Part shown: one piece after another, positions 8,438-16,993 of the stretch | Layout of the letters: each line of letters starts with the position of its first letter | How positions within the stretch are numbered: position 1 is the stretch's first letter | Assembly (NCBI GenBank): GCA_035532275.1 | Contig: DATKRG010000093.1 | Location: forward strand, 1 to 43,301 | Length of the DNA: 43,301 nucleotides | Reading direction: 5' to 3' | Source of the DNA: UBA9676 sp035532275 | GTDB lineage: Bacteria; Actinomycetota; Actinomycetes; Streptosporangiales; Streptosporangiaceae | Translations under genes and position numbers: made by a program | Notes under the pieces: model-generated | Told to the model about the DNA's origin: nothing | Databases searched by the model: none | What the model saw: the letters and a program-made list of their open reading frames with translations, nothing else

Positions 8438-9708
8438 GCCTTGACGTACGGCTTGCCGTCGGCAGCGGGCGGCCGTACCCGCCCCACCAGCCCCGCCACG
8501 GCGATGATCGTCGCCACGTACGGCGCCATCAGCAAGATGAACGAGGAGACCGGCACCCGCAGGCTGGACAGCTCGGTCTGCAGCTGGTAGCTGAACCCGA
8601 ACAGCAGCGCCGCTGCCACCGAGCCGAGCGGGGTCCATCGCCCGAAGATCATGGCGGCGAGCGCGATGTAGCCGAAGCCTGAGCTGATGTCCGAGGTGAA
8701 GAAGCCGACCGAGCCGGCCGTCAGGTACGCGCCGCCGATCCCGGCGATGATGCCGCCGAGGATGACGTTGCGGTACCTGGTCCACAGCACCCTGATGCCG
8801 ACCGTGTCGGCCGCCACCGGATGCTCCCCGACCGCCCGCACCCGCAGCCCCCACCGGGTCCGGAACAGGCCGATCTGGATCACCAGGATCAGGGCGTAGG
8901 TGATGTAGAGGAAGATGTTCGAGTCGAAGAAGACCGGGCCGATGACTGGGATGTTGCTGAGCACGGGGATCTTGATCGTGCCGAACGTGTTCCCGGCGTT
9001 GAAGGTGTTGGCGTAGGGGACCATGACCCGGTCATACAGGTAGTTGGTCAGTCCCAGCGCGATCACGTTGAGCACCACGCCGAGGATGATCTGATCGACC
9101 AGGAACATGATCGCGAATATCGCGAGCAGCGCCCCCAGCAGGCCGCCGGCCAGCGATCCGGCGACCAGCCCGAGCCACACCCCGCCGGTGGCGCTGGCCA
9201 CGGCCGCCGCGGTGAACGCGCCGAACAGCAGCTGGCCCTCGATCGCGATGTTGATGACACCGGACCGCTCGCACATGCAGCCGGCCAGGGCGCCGAGCAC
9301 CAGCGGGATGGACGCGGTCAAGGTCCCCTGCAGCAGGTCGATGACCTGCAGCGGGCCGACCGAGTTGCCCGCGTCCGTCCAGGACAGCAGGGACAGCAGG
9401 AAGCACAGCAGGGCGCCGGCGATGGTGAGCCGCTTGGCCCAGCGGGGGACGTCCATGACCAGGCGCACGACGCCCAGGCCGATCGAGATCGCGCCGAGCA
9501 CGAAAGACGTCCACGCCCCGGGAACCCGGATCGCGGGCAGGTGCGGCCTGGCGCCGGGCAGCGACAGCGCGAAGACCGCGTCGCCGCGGTGGGCGAAGAA
9601 GCCGAACACACAGATGTCGATCAGGCCGAGTGCGATGAAGGTACCGGCGGCCAGATACCTGCGGTTCACCGTGATCGGCACCCGCACCGGGGCGGCGAGG
9701 GCGGTCAT
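8434..9708 (-). CDS. Nucleoside ABC transporter permease (second subunit)
   Basis: A 424-residue polytopic membrane protein of the BPD_transp_2 branch that includes nucleoside uptake permeases (NupQ/YufQ-like). Hydrophobic helices begin at YLAAGTFIALGLIDICVFG; the conserved loop GVINIAIEGQLLFGAF is the hallmark of this permease group and sits next to the ATPase-contacting region; later GLRVRAVGEHPVAADTVGI matches the coupling segment. Its N-terminal ~110 residues form extra helices before the conserved core. ATG 9708 overlaps the stop of the first permease (ATGA), and its own stop overlaps deoD. Works as a heterodimer with the preceding permease. Confidence 0.9.
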   Translation of the reverse strand: MTALAAPVRVPITVNRRYLAAGTFIALGLIDICVFGFFAHRGDAVFALSLPGARPHLPAIRVPGAWTSFVLGAISIGLGVVRLVMDVPRWAKRLTIAGALLCFLLSLLSWTDAGNSVGPLQVIDLLQGTLTASIPLVLGALAGCMCERSGVINIAIEGQLLFGAFTAAAVASATGGVWLGLVAGSLAGGLLGALLAIFAIMFLVDQIILGVVLNVIALGLTNYLYDRVMVPYANTFNAGNTFGTIKIPVLSNIPVIGPVFFDSNIFLYITYALILVIQIGLFRTRWGLRVRAVGEHPVAADTVGIRVLWTRYRNVILGGIIAGIGGAYLTAGSVGFFTSDISSGFGYIALAAMIFGRWTPLGSVAAALLFGFSYQLQTELSSLRVPVSSFILLMAPYVATIIAVAGLVGRVRPPAADGKPYVKA

Positions 9709-11021
9709 CCGGACCACCCCTTGGCGGCGACGGCCTGCGGGCCGGCGCCGCCGGAGCGGCGGAGCCGGAATAGCAGCCGTATCAGCGGCGGCGCGGCGAC
9801 GAGGAGCACGATCAGGCCCTTGATCACGTCGACGACATCGGCCGGGACGCCGGTGGCTGCCTCCATGAGTGTGCCGCCGCCGTTCAGCGCGCCGAACAGC
9901 AGCCCGGCGATGACTACGCCGAACGGCCTGGCCCGGCCCAGCAGCGCGACCGTGATGCCGTCGAAGCCGTACGTGCCGTAGCTGTTGAACGTCAGCGGCT
10001 GCGTCTGGCCCTGCACGATCGTGGCCGCGGACAGGCCGGCGAGGCCACCGGCGATCAGGAACGCGAGCACCCACACCCGCTCCACGCGGATGCCGGCGCT
10101 GCGGGCCGCGCTCGGGCTAGCGCCCACCGTCCGGAACTGGAAGCCCACCGTGCTGCGGGACAGCAGCCAGGCCAGCGCGGCGGCGGCGGCCAGCGCGATC
10201 AGGAACCCCACGCCGGCCTGCGGCGGTGGCCCACCGACATGCGGCAGCATCGCGCTGGCGGCGATGGCCGGCGCGACCTGGTTGGTCTGGCCCGGTGCCT
10301 GCATCGCCGACTGGCTGGACAGCAGGAAGGACAGCAGGTTGTACATGACGTAGTTGAGCATGATCGTGAGGATGACCTCGTGCGCGCCGGTGCGCGCCTT
10401 GACCTCGCCCACGATCCAGCCGATCACCGCACCGCCGGCGAAGGCGCCGATGACGCAGACCACCGCGTGCGCCGCGATGGGCAGGTGAACCGCGTACCCG
10501 AGCCAGGTCGCGACGAGTGCGCCGCCGATCCACTGGCCCGCCGCGCCGATGTTGAACATCCCGGCCCGGAACGCCACCGCCACTGACAGGCCGGTGAGGA
10601 TGAGCGGGGTGGCCTCGAACGCGGTGAGCGACAGCGGATAGAAGATCGCTGCGATCGAGCCGCCATGGAAGGCGGCCGATATGGTGCCGGGGCTGAAGAT
10701 CGAGCCCTCGAACAGCGCGGAGTAGGCCGAGGACACCGATGTCCAGGTCGCCGAGAACGCGGCACCCGGCGCGTAGCCGAACGAGTCCCAGGCGCGCAGC
10801 ACCACCGGGTCACTGGCGACGATCAGCAGGCCGCCGATCACCAGGGCGACGAAGACGGCCAGGATCGTGATGACGGCCGAGTGGCCCTCGGCCACTGCCT
10901 GGATGATCGCGCTGCCGGTCAGCCGCCCACGCGGCTCGCCCGGCGCGGGCGGGCCGGTGTCCTGCGCGGTGGCGGTCGCTCCGGGCGGTACCGAGTGCCC
11001 TGCCCCGCTCTGATCACTCAT
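9705..11021 (-). CDS. Nucleoside ABC transporter permease (first subunit)
   Basis: A 438-residue membrane permease of the NupP/YufP-like type. After a ~40-residue hydrophilic N-terminus come about ten hydrophobic segments; the family landmarks FRAGMFNIGAAGQWIGGAL and IPAL-type core are followed by GEVKARTGAHEVILTIMLNYV and the coupling segment GASPSAARSAGIRVERV. ATG 11021 overlaps the stop of the ATPase gene (ATGA). It partners with the second permease in the membrane. Ribosyl-nucleoside specificity is inferred from family and operon. Confidence 0.9.
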   Translation of the reverse strand: MSDQSGAGHSVPPGATATAQDTGPPAPGEPRGRLTGSAIIQAVAEGHSAVITILAVFVALVIGGLLIVASDPVVLRAWDSFGYAPGAAFSATWTSVSSAYSALFEGSIFSPGTISAAFHGGSIAAIFYPLSLTAFEATPLILTGLSVAVAFRAGMFNIGAAGQWIGGALVATWLGYAVHLPIAAHAVVCVIGAFAGGAVIGWIVGEVKARTGAHEVILTIMLNYVMYNLLSFLLSSQSAMQAPGQTNQVAPAIAASAMLPHVGGPPPQAGVGFLIALAAAAALAWLLSRSTVGFQFRTVGASPSAARSAGIRVERVWVLAFLIAGGLAGLSAATIVQGQTQPLTFNSYGTYGFDGITVALLGRARPFGVVIAGLLFGALNGGGTLMEAATGVPADVVDVIKGLIVLLVAAPPLIRLLFRLRRSGGAGPQAVAAKGWSG

Positions 11022-12640
11022 GACTGCTCAGGCTCCTGCGCTGGCGTCTGCGATCCGTCCTCCGGGCTGGCGTCGGCGGACCCGGCTGCCCCGCCGCCGG
11101 CCATCAGCAGGCCCAGCTCCTGCTCGGAGATGGTGGGTGGGCAGAACGCGACGATCCGGCCCTCGTACATGACGGCGATCCGGTCGGCCAGGGCATAGAT
11201 CTCGTCGAGCTCCGACGAGACGATCAGCACCGCCGCCCCCGCGTCCCGCTGGGCGACCAGGCGCTTGTGCACGAACTCGATCGAGCCGACATCCAGGCCC
11301 CGGGTCGGCTGGCTGACCAGCAGCAGCTTGACGTCGCGGCCCATCTCGCGGGCGACCACCACCTTCTGCTGGTTGCCGCCGGACAATGTGCCCGCTGGCG
11401 TCAGCACGGACGTGGTCCGCACGTCGTACTCCTGCACCCGCCTGGTTGCCGACTCCCGGATGGCGGCCAGGTTCAGGGCGATGCCGGAGGCGTACGGCGG
11501 CCGGTCGAAGACGTCGAGTATGAGGTTGTCGGCGACCGAGAACTCGCCCACCAGGCCGTCCTCTGAGCGGTCCTCCGGGACGTACCCGATGCCCGCCCGC
11601 AGCCGGGTGCGGGTCGAGGCGTGGCTGAGATCGGCGCCGTCAAGGTGTACCGAGCCGGTCGAGGGCCGCAGGCCCATCAGCGCCTCGCACAGCTCGGTCT
11701 GGCCGTTCCCCTGGACGCCGGCCACGCCGAGGATCTCGCCGGCCCGCACCTGGAACGTCAGGCCGCGCACCGAGTGCTCGCCGCGTTCCCCTTCCACGTT
11801 CAGGTCCTGGACGTCGAGCACCACATCGGCCGGCACGGCTGGTTCCTTGCTTACCCGCAGCTGGACCGACCTGCCGACCATCAGCGCTGCGAGTTCGGCG
11901 TCGCTGGTGGCCGGGGGGCGGTCCCCGACGACCTTCCCGCGCCTGATGACCGTGATGGTGTCGGCGATCGCCTGGACCTCCTTGAGCTTGTGTGAGATGA
12001 AGATGATCGACCGGCCGCCGTCCCGCAGTTCGCGCATGATCCGGAACAGGTCCTGCGTCTCACCAGGGGTCAGCACGGCGGTGGGCTCGTCGAGGACGAG
12101 CACGCTGGCGTCGCGGAGCAGCGCCTTGATGATCTCGACCCGCTGCTGCACGCCGACCGGCAGGTCCTCCACGAGGGCGTCGGGGTCGATCCGCAGGCCG
12201 AACCGCTCGGAGAGCTCCAGCACGTCACGGCGCGCCTGGCGCCGGTCAAGCAAGCCGAATGAGGGCAGGCCGAGCGGCGGGATCCGCAGCCCGCCCAGGT
12301 TCATCGCTGGCGTGGCCAGCCCGCGCACCCGCTCGCTGCCGAGCGTGACGTTCTCGGCCACGGTGAACACCGGCACCAGCATGAAATGCTGGTGCACCAT
12401 GCCGATCCGGGCCCGGATCGCGTCCCGCGGCGAGTGGATCGCGACCGGCTCGTCGTCCAGCAGGACCTCGCCCTCGTCGGGCTGCACCAGCCCGTAGAGC
12501 ACGTTCATCAGCGTGGTCTTGCCAGCGCCGTTCTCCCCGAGCAGGGCGCGGATCTCGCCAGGCTGGACGACCAGGTCGATGTGGTCATTGGCGACGAGGC
12601 CGCCGAAGCTTTTCGTGATGCCACGCAACTCAAGCTTCAC
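11018..12640 (-). CDS. Nucleoside ABC transporter ATP-binding protein (two ATPase domains)
   Basis: A 540-residue protein holding two tandem ABC ATPase domains, as in NupO/YufO and ribose-type importers. Domain 1: Walker A GENGAGKT at 35-42, Q-loop VHQHFMLVPVFTVAENV, a signature-like LPVGVQQRVEI, Walker B VLVLDEPTAVLTPGE. Domain 2: degenerate Walker A GVQGNGQTEL, a strong signature LSGGNQQKVVVAREM, and LLLVSQPTRGLDVGS in place of the usual catalytic DEP, so domain 2 is probably not hydrolytic. GTG at 12640 is preceded by GGAGGGGAGG, which fixes the start; the open frame continues upstream into bmpA antisense. A large perfect hairpin separates it from bmpA. Confidence 0.92.
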   Translation of the reverse strand: MKLELRGITKSFGGLVANDHIDLVVQPGEIRALLGENGAGKTTLMNVLYGLVQPDEGEVLLDDEPVAIHSPRDAIRARIGMVHQHFMLVPVFTVAENVTLGSERVRGLATPAMNLGGLRIPPLGLPSFGLLDRRQARRDVLELSERFGLRIDPDALVEDLPVGVQQRVEIIKALLRDASVLVLDEPTAVLTPGETQDLFRIMRELRDGGRSIIFISHKLKEVQAIADTITVIRRGKVVGDRPPATSDAELAALMVGRSVQLRVSKEPAVPADVVLDVQDLNVEGERGEHSVRGLTFQVRAGEILGVAGVQGNGQTELCEALMGLRPSTGSVHLDGADLSHASTRTRLRAGIGYVPEDRSEDGLVGEFSVADNLILDVFDRPPYASGIALNLAAIRESATRRVQEYDVRTTSVLTPAGTLSGGNQQKVVVAREMGRDVKLLLVSQPTRGLDVGSIEFVHKRLVAQRDAGAAVLIVSSELDEIYALADRIAVMYEGRIVAFCPPTISEQELGLLMAGGGAAGSADASPEDGSQTPAQEPEQS

Positions 12641-12663
12641 TGGCGGCCTCCCCTCCAGGCGGC

Positions 12664-12705
12664 GCTGGTCAGTGTCCCCGGCCGGGGCCGGGGACACTGA
12701 CCAGC
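12664..12705 (-). promoter_or_regulatory. Perfect 20-bp inverted repeat in the bmpA-ATPase intercistronic gap
   Basis: The 94-base gap between the substrate-binding lipoprotein gene and the ATPase gene contains a perfect palindrome: two 20-base arms (12664-12683 and 12686-12705, outer sequence GCTGGTCAGTGTCCCC) around a two-base centre. In the leftward transcript it forms a very stable hairpin. No U-tract follows, so it is more likely an mRNA-stabilising or partial-termination element that lets the binding protein be made in excess over the membrane subunits than a full intrinsic terminator. This role is inferred from position. Confidence 0.65.
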
Positions 12706-12734
12706 TTGACGGTAGTTCCGGCCAGCTGCCCTGC

Positions 12735-13829
12735 CTACACAGGGCTCTTGGTGGCCGGAACGATCGAGCCGCTGATGATGGCCTGCTGCACCGTCTTGAG
12801 CTCGGCCTGGAGTGACGAGGGGATCTTGGTCGCATAGTCGTGGAACGGCGCCAGCACGGCCCCGCCGTTGGCGATGGTGCCGATGTAGCTGCCGCCCTTG
12901 AAGGTGCCGGTGGCGGCGCTGACCACCGCACCCTTCACAGCGGTGGCGATGCCCTTCTCCACACTGGTGATGAAGTACTGGCAGTAGGTCGCCGCGCTGA
13001 CACAGCCGTCGGTGTCCACCCAGTACATGGAGATGTTCTTGCCGGAGGTGTCGGCGGCCTGCACCGCCTTCGCCGAGCCGAGCCCCACGCCACCCGCCAC
13101 CGGGAAGATGATGTCCGCGCCTTCGTGGATGAACGTGTTGGCGATGGTCTGGCCCGCGGTGAGGTTGGTGAAGCTGCCTGCGAAGGTGCCGTTCTGCGTC
13201 GGCTCGCTCCAGCCGAGCACCTGGACGTGGGTGTGGTGCTGCTTGTTGTAGTACTGCACGCCGTCCCAGAAGCCGTCCATGTAGATCGTGACCGTGCCGA
13301 ACTTCTCACCGCCGTAGGTGGCCACCTTGCGGGTCTTGGTCATCCCGGCCGCCAGGTAGCCGCCGAGGAAGGCGTCCTGGACGGTGTTGAACACCAGCTG
13401 GTCGATGTTGGGCTCCTTGGTGCCGGTCAGGCACGCGGAGGCGTACGAGCAGTCGACGATCGCGAACTTCTGCTTCGGGTTGGCCTTCGCGGCGGCCTCG
13501 GTCGCCGAGCCCATCAGGAAGCCGACGGTGACGATGATCCCGCACTTCTCACTGATGAACGTGCTGATGTTCTTGGCGTAGTCCGAGGTCGTGGAGGACG
13601 GCAGGTACTTGACGGCGATCTTGCTCGGATTGGTGGCGACGGCTGCCTGCATGCCCTGCCAGGACGTCTGGTTGAACGACTTGTCGTTGATGCCGCCAGT
13701 GTCGGTAACCATACAGCCAGTGAACTTGGCGGTGGTCGTCGTCGTGCTCGACGTGCTGGGTTTGGCACACCCAACAGCGAGCAGGGCCACCGCGATCAGA
13801 CCCGCGCCGACCCGCAAGGCTTGCCTCAC
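12735..13829 (-). CDS. bmpA: BMP-family nucleoside-binding lipoprotein (ABC transporter substrate-binding protein)
   Basis: A 364-residue lipoprotein of the Bmp/PnrA purine-nucleoside-binding family. The signal peptide RVGAGLIAVALLAVG ends in a lipobox with C21, followed by a Ser/Thr-rich linker. Family motifs are clear: MVTDTGGINDKSFNQ near residue 40, the mid-protein KVATYGGEKFG and MDGFWDGVQYY, and IFPVAGGVGLGSAKAV, plus WVDTDGC. It should sit on the outer face of the membrane and deliver nucleosides to the permeases. GTG 13829 is preceded by GAGGAGG six bases upstream. First gene of the leftward operon; cysteines in the late region (DGCVSAATYC) may form a disulfide. Confidence 0.93.
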   Translation of the reverse strand: MRQALRVGAGLIAVALLAVGCAKPSTSSTTTTTAKFTGCMVTDTGGINDKSFNQTSWQGMQAAVATNPSKIAVKYLPSSTTSDYAKNISTFISEKCGIIVTVGFLMGSATEAAAKANPKQKFAIVDCSYASACLTGTKEPNIDQLVFNTVQDAFLGGYLAAGMTKTRKVATYGGEKFGTVTIYMDGFWDGVQYYNKQHHTHVQVLGWSEPTQNGTFAGSFTNLTAGQTIANTFIHEGADIIFPVAGGVGLGSAKAVQAADTSGKNISMYWVDTDGCVSAATYCQYFITSVEKGIATAVKGAVVSAATGTFKGGSYIGTIANGGAVLAPFHDYATKIPSSLQAELKTVQQAIISGSIVPATKSPV

Positions 13830-14142
13830 TTGCTACCTCCTCTTTCGGGGCGTCCGCTGCCGCCCGCTCCCCGGGAGGGATCCGGCCTTCAGCTGGCCGG
13901 CCCCCTCTCACCCCGGAGCACCACGGGCGGGAAGTTGCTAAACACCCTGCTTCGGGATGATCGCAGGCTAGACCTGGTCAGCTATCCGGAAAAGGTCGCA
14001 GAGCGGCGATCGTCGCGGCCGTTGCCAAATCGCAACGCAGTCCTGCGGGGGCCCCTGGCAGCGGCCCAGGCGGCGGCCACGGGGCGCGCTCTGCCGCCGC
14101 TGCCGCCGCCGCGCTGTTATCGTGTGCAGCCGGAGGCTAGCG
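13830..14142. promoter_or_regulatory. Divergent promoter region of the two nucleoside operons
   Basis: This 313-base region has no gene; it separates the leftward transporter operon from the rightward catabolic operon and must hold both promoters. Near its middle is an inverted repeat CGTTGC-N6-CGCAACG type: arms CGTTGC (14020-14025) and GCAACG (14032-14037) around CAAATC. Its size and symmetry suit a dimeric repressor. I cannot assign -35/-10 boxes with confidence. The stretch 13930-13995 is relatively AT-rich compared with its surroundings. Confidence 0.45.
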
Positions 14143-14550
14143 ATGGCGATCGACTGGGCCGCCCTGCGCGCCGGTGCGACCGACGTGGCGCAGCGGGCAC
14201 ACGCGCCATATTCGGGGCTGCGGGTGGGGGCCGCCGGCGAGACCGGCGACGGCCGGATCGTGACCGGCTGCAACGTCGAGAACGCGTCCTACGGCCTGAC
14301 TCTGTGCGCCGAGTGCGGGCTCGTCTCCGCCTTGCACGCGTCCGGCGGCGGCACCCTGGTGGCGGTGAGCGTGGTCGCCGGTGACGGCCACCGGCTGCTC
14401 CCGTGCGGGCGCTGCCGCCAGCTCCTGCTCGAAGCCGGCGGTCCGGGCCTGCTGGTCGACACCGACGCCGGCCCGTGCGAGCTCGGCCGCCTGCTGCCCT
14501 CGCCGTTCACCGGGACCGACCTGCCCCCCGCACCCGCCGGCGATGGCTGA
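14143..14550 (+). CDS. cdd: Cytidine deaminase
   Basis: A 135-residue homotetrameric-type cytidine deaminase converting (deoxy)cytidine to (deoxy)uridine. Zinc site: C55-A-E57 (LCAECGLVSAL, E57 the proton shuttle) and P-C88-G-R-C91; substrate-binding N44 and E46 lie in GCNVENASYG. Length is normal for the family. ATG 14143 follows GGAGG with six bases between. It is the first gene of the rightward operon and its last eight bases overlap the start of deoA. Confidence 0.94.
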   Translation: MAIDWAALRAGATDVAQRAHAPYSGLRVGAAGETGDGRIVTGCNVENASYGLTLCAECGLVSALHASGGGTLVAVSVVAGDGHRLLPCGRCRQLLLEAGGPGLLVDTDAGPCELGRLLPSPFTGTDLPPAPAGDG

Positions 14551-15862
14551 CCCGTCCGGGCCCGCGCCGGCGGCTCCCGCCCCGGTCCCGTACGCCGCGG
14601 TCGACCTTATTCGTGCCAAACGAGATGGCGGTGTGCTCACCGCCAGCCAGATCCGCTGGCTGATCGGGGCCTACCTGGCGGGACAGGTCGCCGAGGAGCA
14701 GATGTCGGCCATGCTCATGGCGATCTTCTTCCGCGGCCTGGACGCCGCCGAGCTGCGCACCTGGACCTCGGCGATGGTGGAGTCCGGTGACCGGCTGGAC
14801 CTGTCCGGCGTGGGCGCGCCCACCGTCGACAAGCACTCCACCGGCGGCGTGGGCGACAAGGTCTCGCTGATCCTCGCCCCGCTGGTGGCGGCCTGCGGGG
14901 CGGCCGTCCCGCAGCTGTCGGGCCGCGGCCTCGGCCACACCGGCGGCACCCTGGACAAGCTGGAGTCCATCCCGGGCTGGCGGGCCTTGCTGCCGCCCGC
15001 TGAGATGGCCGCCATCTTGCGCAGCGTGGGCTGCGTGATCTGCGCGGCCGGCCCGGGCCTGGCCCCGGCCGACCGGCGCCTGTACGCGCTGCGCGACGTG
15101 ACCGGGACGGTCGAGTCGATCCCGCTCATCGCCAGCTCGATCATGTCCAAGAAGATCGCCGAGGGCACCGGGGCGCTCGTGCTCGACGTCAAGGTCGGCA
15201 GTGGTGCGTTCATGCGCGAGCTCCCCGACGCCCGGCTGCTGGCCCAGACCATGGTCGCCCTCGGCGGCGAGCACGGGGTGCGCACCGCGGCGCTGCTGAC
15301 CCGGATGGACACCCCGCTCGGCCGGGCGGTCGGCAATGCCCTGGAGGTGCAGGAGTCCGTCGCAACCCTGGCCGGGCAGGGACCCGCCGACCTGACCGAG
15401 GTGGTGCTCGCCCTGGCCCGTGAGATGCTCGCGCTGGCCGGGATCGATGCCGACCCGGCGGCGGCGCTGGCCGACGGCCGGGCGCTCACCCGGTACCGGG
15501 CCATGATCGCTGCCCAGGGCGGCGACCCGGACGCGCCGCTGCCGCGTGCCGCGCACACCCGGCCGGTGCCCGCGCCCGCGTCCGGCTGGCTGCGCCGCCT
15601 GGACGCCCGGGCAGTGGGGGTTGCCGCCTGGCGGCTCGGTGCCGGGCGGGCACGCAGCGAGGACGCGGTGAGCCCGTCCGCCGGGGTGCTCTGCCTGGCG
15701 AAGCCGGGGGAGCGGGTCGAGCGGGGACAGCCGCTGCTGGAACTGCACGCCGACGACGGCGCACTGGCCGAGGCGGTCGCGCGCACCCTGGCCGGTGCGG
15801 CCGAGGTCGGCACGCAGCCACCAGAACCGGTCGCCCCGGTCATCGAGCGGGTGGGGATGTGA
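14543..15862 (+). CDS. deoA: Thymidine (pyrimidine-nucleoside) phosphorylase
   Basis: A 439-residue phosphorylase that cleaves thymidine or deoxyuridine with phosphate to the base and 2-deoxyribose-1-phosphate. Key signatures: phosphate-binding KHSTGGVGDK at 97-106 and the family signature SGRGLGHTGGTLDKLE at 126-141, with KKIAEGTGALVLDVKVGSGAFM further on. The C-terminal beta domain contains LCLAKPGERVERGQPLLEL. The start ATG 14543 overlaps the cdd stop by eight bases, which decides it over upstream in-frame codons. Products of cdd (deoxyuridine) are its substrates. Confidence 0.94.
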   Translation: MADPSGPAPAAPAPVPYAAVDLIRAKRDGGVLTASQIRWLIGAYLAGQVAEEQMSAMLMAIFFRGLDAAELRTWTSAMVESGDRLDLSGVGAPTVDKHSTGGVGDKVSLILAPLVAACGAAVPQLSGRGLGHTGGTLDKLESIPGWRALLPPAEMAAILRSVGCVICAAGPGLAPADRRLYALRDVTGTVESIPLIASSIMSKKIAEGTGALVLDVKVGSGAFMRELPDARLLAQTMVALGGEHGVRTAALLTRMDTPLGRAVGNALEVQESVATLAGQGPADLTEVVLALAREMLALAGIDADPAAALADGRALTRYRAMIAAQGGDPDAPLPRAAHTRPVPAPASGWLRRLDARAVGVAAWRLGAGRARSEDAVSPSAGVLCLAKPGERVERGQPLLELHADDGALAEAVARTLAGAAEVGTQPPEPVAPVIERVGM

Positions 15863-15872
15863 CAATGGGGAC

Positions 15873-16988
15873 GTGCCGCTGACCCTGGAGGAGATCCTCA
15901 CCGCCCCGAAGGTGCTGCTCCACGACCATCTCGATGGCGGGCTGCGCCCGGAGACGGTCGTGGACCTGGCCGCCGCGATCGGCTATGACCGGCTCCCCTC
16001 AGATGATGTGGACGAGGTCACCCGGTGGCTGCGCCGGGGCGCCCACCGCGGTCATCTCCCGGCCTACCTGGACGCGTTCACGCACACGGTGGCGGTCATG
16101 CAGACCAGGCAGGCTCTCACCAGGGTCGCCGCCGAGTGCGCCGAGGACCTGGCCGCCGACGGGATCGTCTACGCCGAGGTCAGGTTCGCGCCGGAGCTGC
16201 ATGTGGAAGGCGGTCTCAGCCTGGACGAGGTGGTCGAGGCGGTGCTGGAAGGGTTCCGGATCGGCAGCGACGGCCGCGGTATCACCGTCTACGCCCTCCT
16301 CACCGCCATGCGCACAGCGGCGCGCTCGCTGGAGATCGCCGAACTGGCGGTCCGCTACCGCGACGTCGGCGTGGTCGGGTTCGACATCGCCGGGGCCGAG
16401 GCCGGCTGGCCGCCGAGCCGCCATCTCGACGCCTTCCAGTACGTGGCCCGGGAGAACTTCCACATCACCATCCACGCCGGCGAGGGGTTCGGGCTCCCGT
16501 CCATCTGGGAGGCGCTGCAGTGGTGCGGCGCGGAACGGCTCGGCCACGGCGTCCGCATCATGGACGACATCACGATCACCCCGGAGGGCGTGGCGACGCT
16601 GGGCAGGCTGGCCAGCTACGTCCGGGACCGGCGGATCCCGCTGGAGATGTGCCCCACCTCGAACATCCAGACCGGGGCCGCCCCATCCATCGAGGAGCAC
16701 CCGATCCGGCTGCTGCGCCAGCTGTCGTTCCGCGTGACCGTGAACACCGACAACCGGCTGATGAGCGATGTGACCCTGTCGTCGGAGTTCCACCGGCTGG
16801 GGGAGACGTTCGGCTATGGCTGGTCGGACATCGAGTGGCTCACGATCAACGCGATGAAGAGCGCATTCGCGCACTTCGACGAGCGGCTGCGGATCATCAA
16901 CACGCTGATCAAGCCGGGGTTCGCCACCGCCAAGGCAGCCAGCGACTCGGTGGTGCGGATTCCCGCAACGCCCGGGCCGGGCGGGTAG
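15873..16988 (+). CDS. add: Adenosine deaminase
   Basis: A 371-residue zinc adenosine deaminase turning (deoxy)adenosine into (deoxy)inosine for the phosphorylase encoded across the divergent promoter. Metal/active-site residues: H17 and H19 (LHDHLDGG), H201 and E204 (HAGEGFG), H225 (LGHGVRI) and D293 (VNTDNRLMS). The residue after D293 is Asn where the mammalian enzyme has a second Asp. GTG at 15873, ten bases after the deoA stop with GGGG nearby, is the only start that begins just before the conserved N-terminal helix. Confidence 0.93.
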   Translation: MPLTLEEILTAPKVLLHDHLDGGLRPETVVDLAAAIGYDRLPSDDVDEVTRWLRRGAHRGHLPAYLDAFTHTVAVMQTRQALTRVAAECAEDLAADGIVYAEVRFAPELHVEGGLSLDEVVEAVLEGFRIGSDGRGITVYALLTAMRTAARSLEIAELAVRYRDVGVVGFDIAGAEAGWPPSRHLDAFQYVARENFHITIHAGEGFGLPSIWEALQWCGAERLGHGVRIMDDITITPEGVATLGRLASYVRDRRIPLEMCPTSNIQTGAAPSIEEHPIRLLRQLSFRVTVNTDNRLMSDVTLSSEFHRLGETFGYGWSDIEWLTINAMKSAFAHFDERLRIINTLIKPGFATAKAASDSVVRIPATPGPGG

Positions 16989-16993
16989 CCGGC

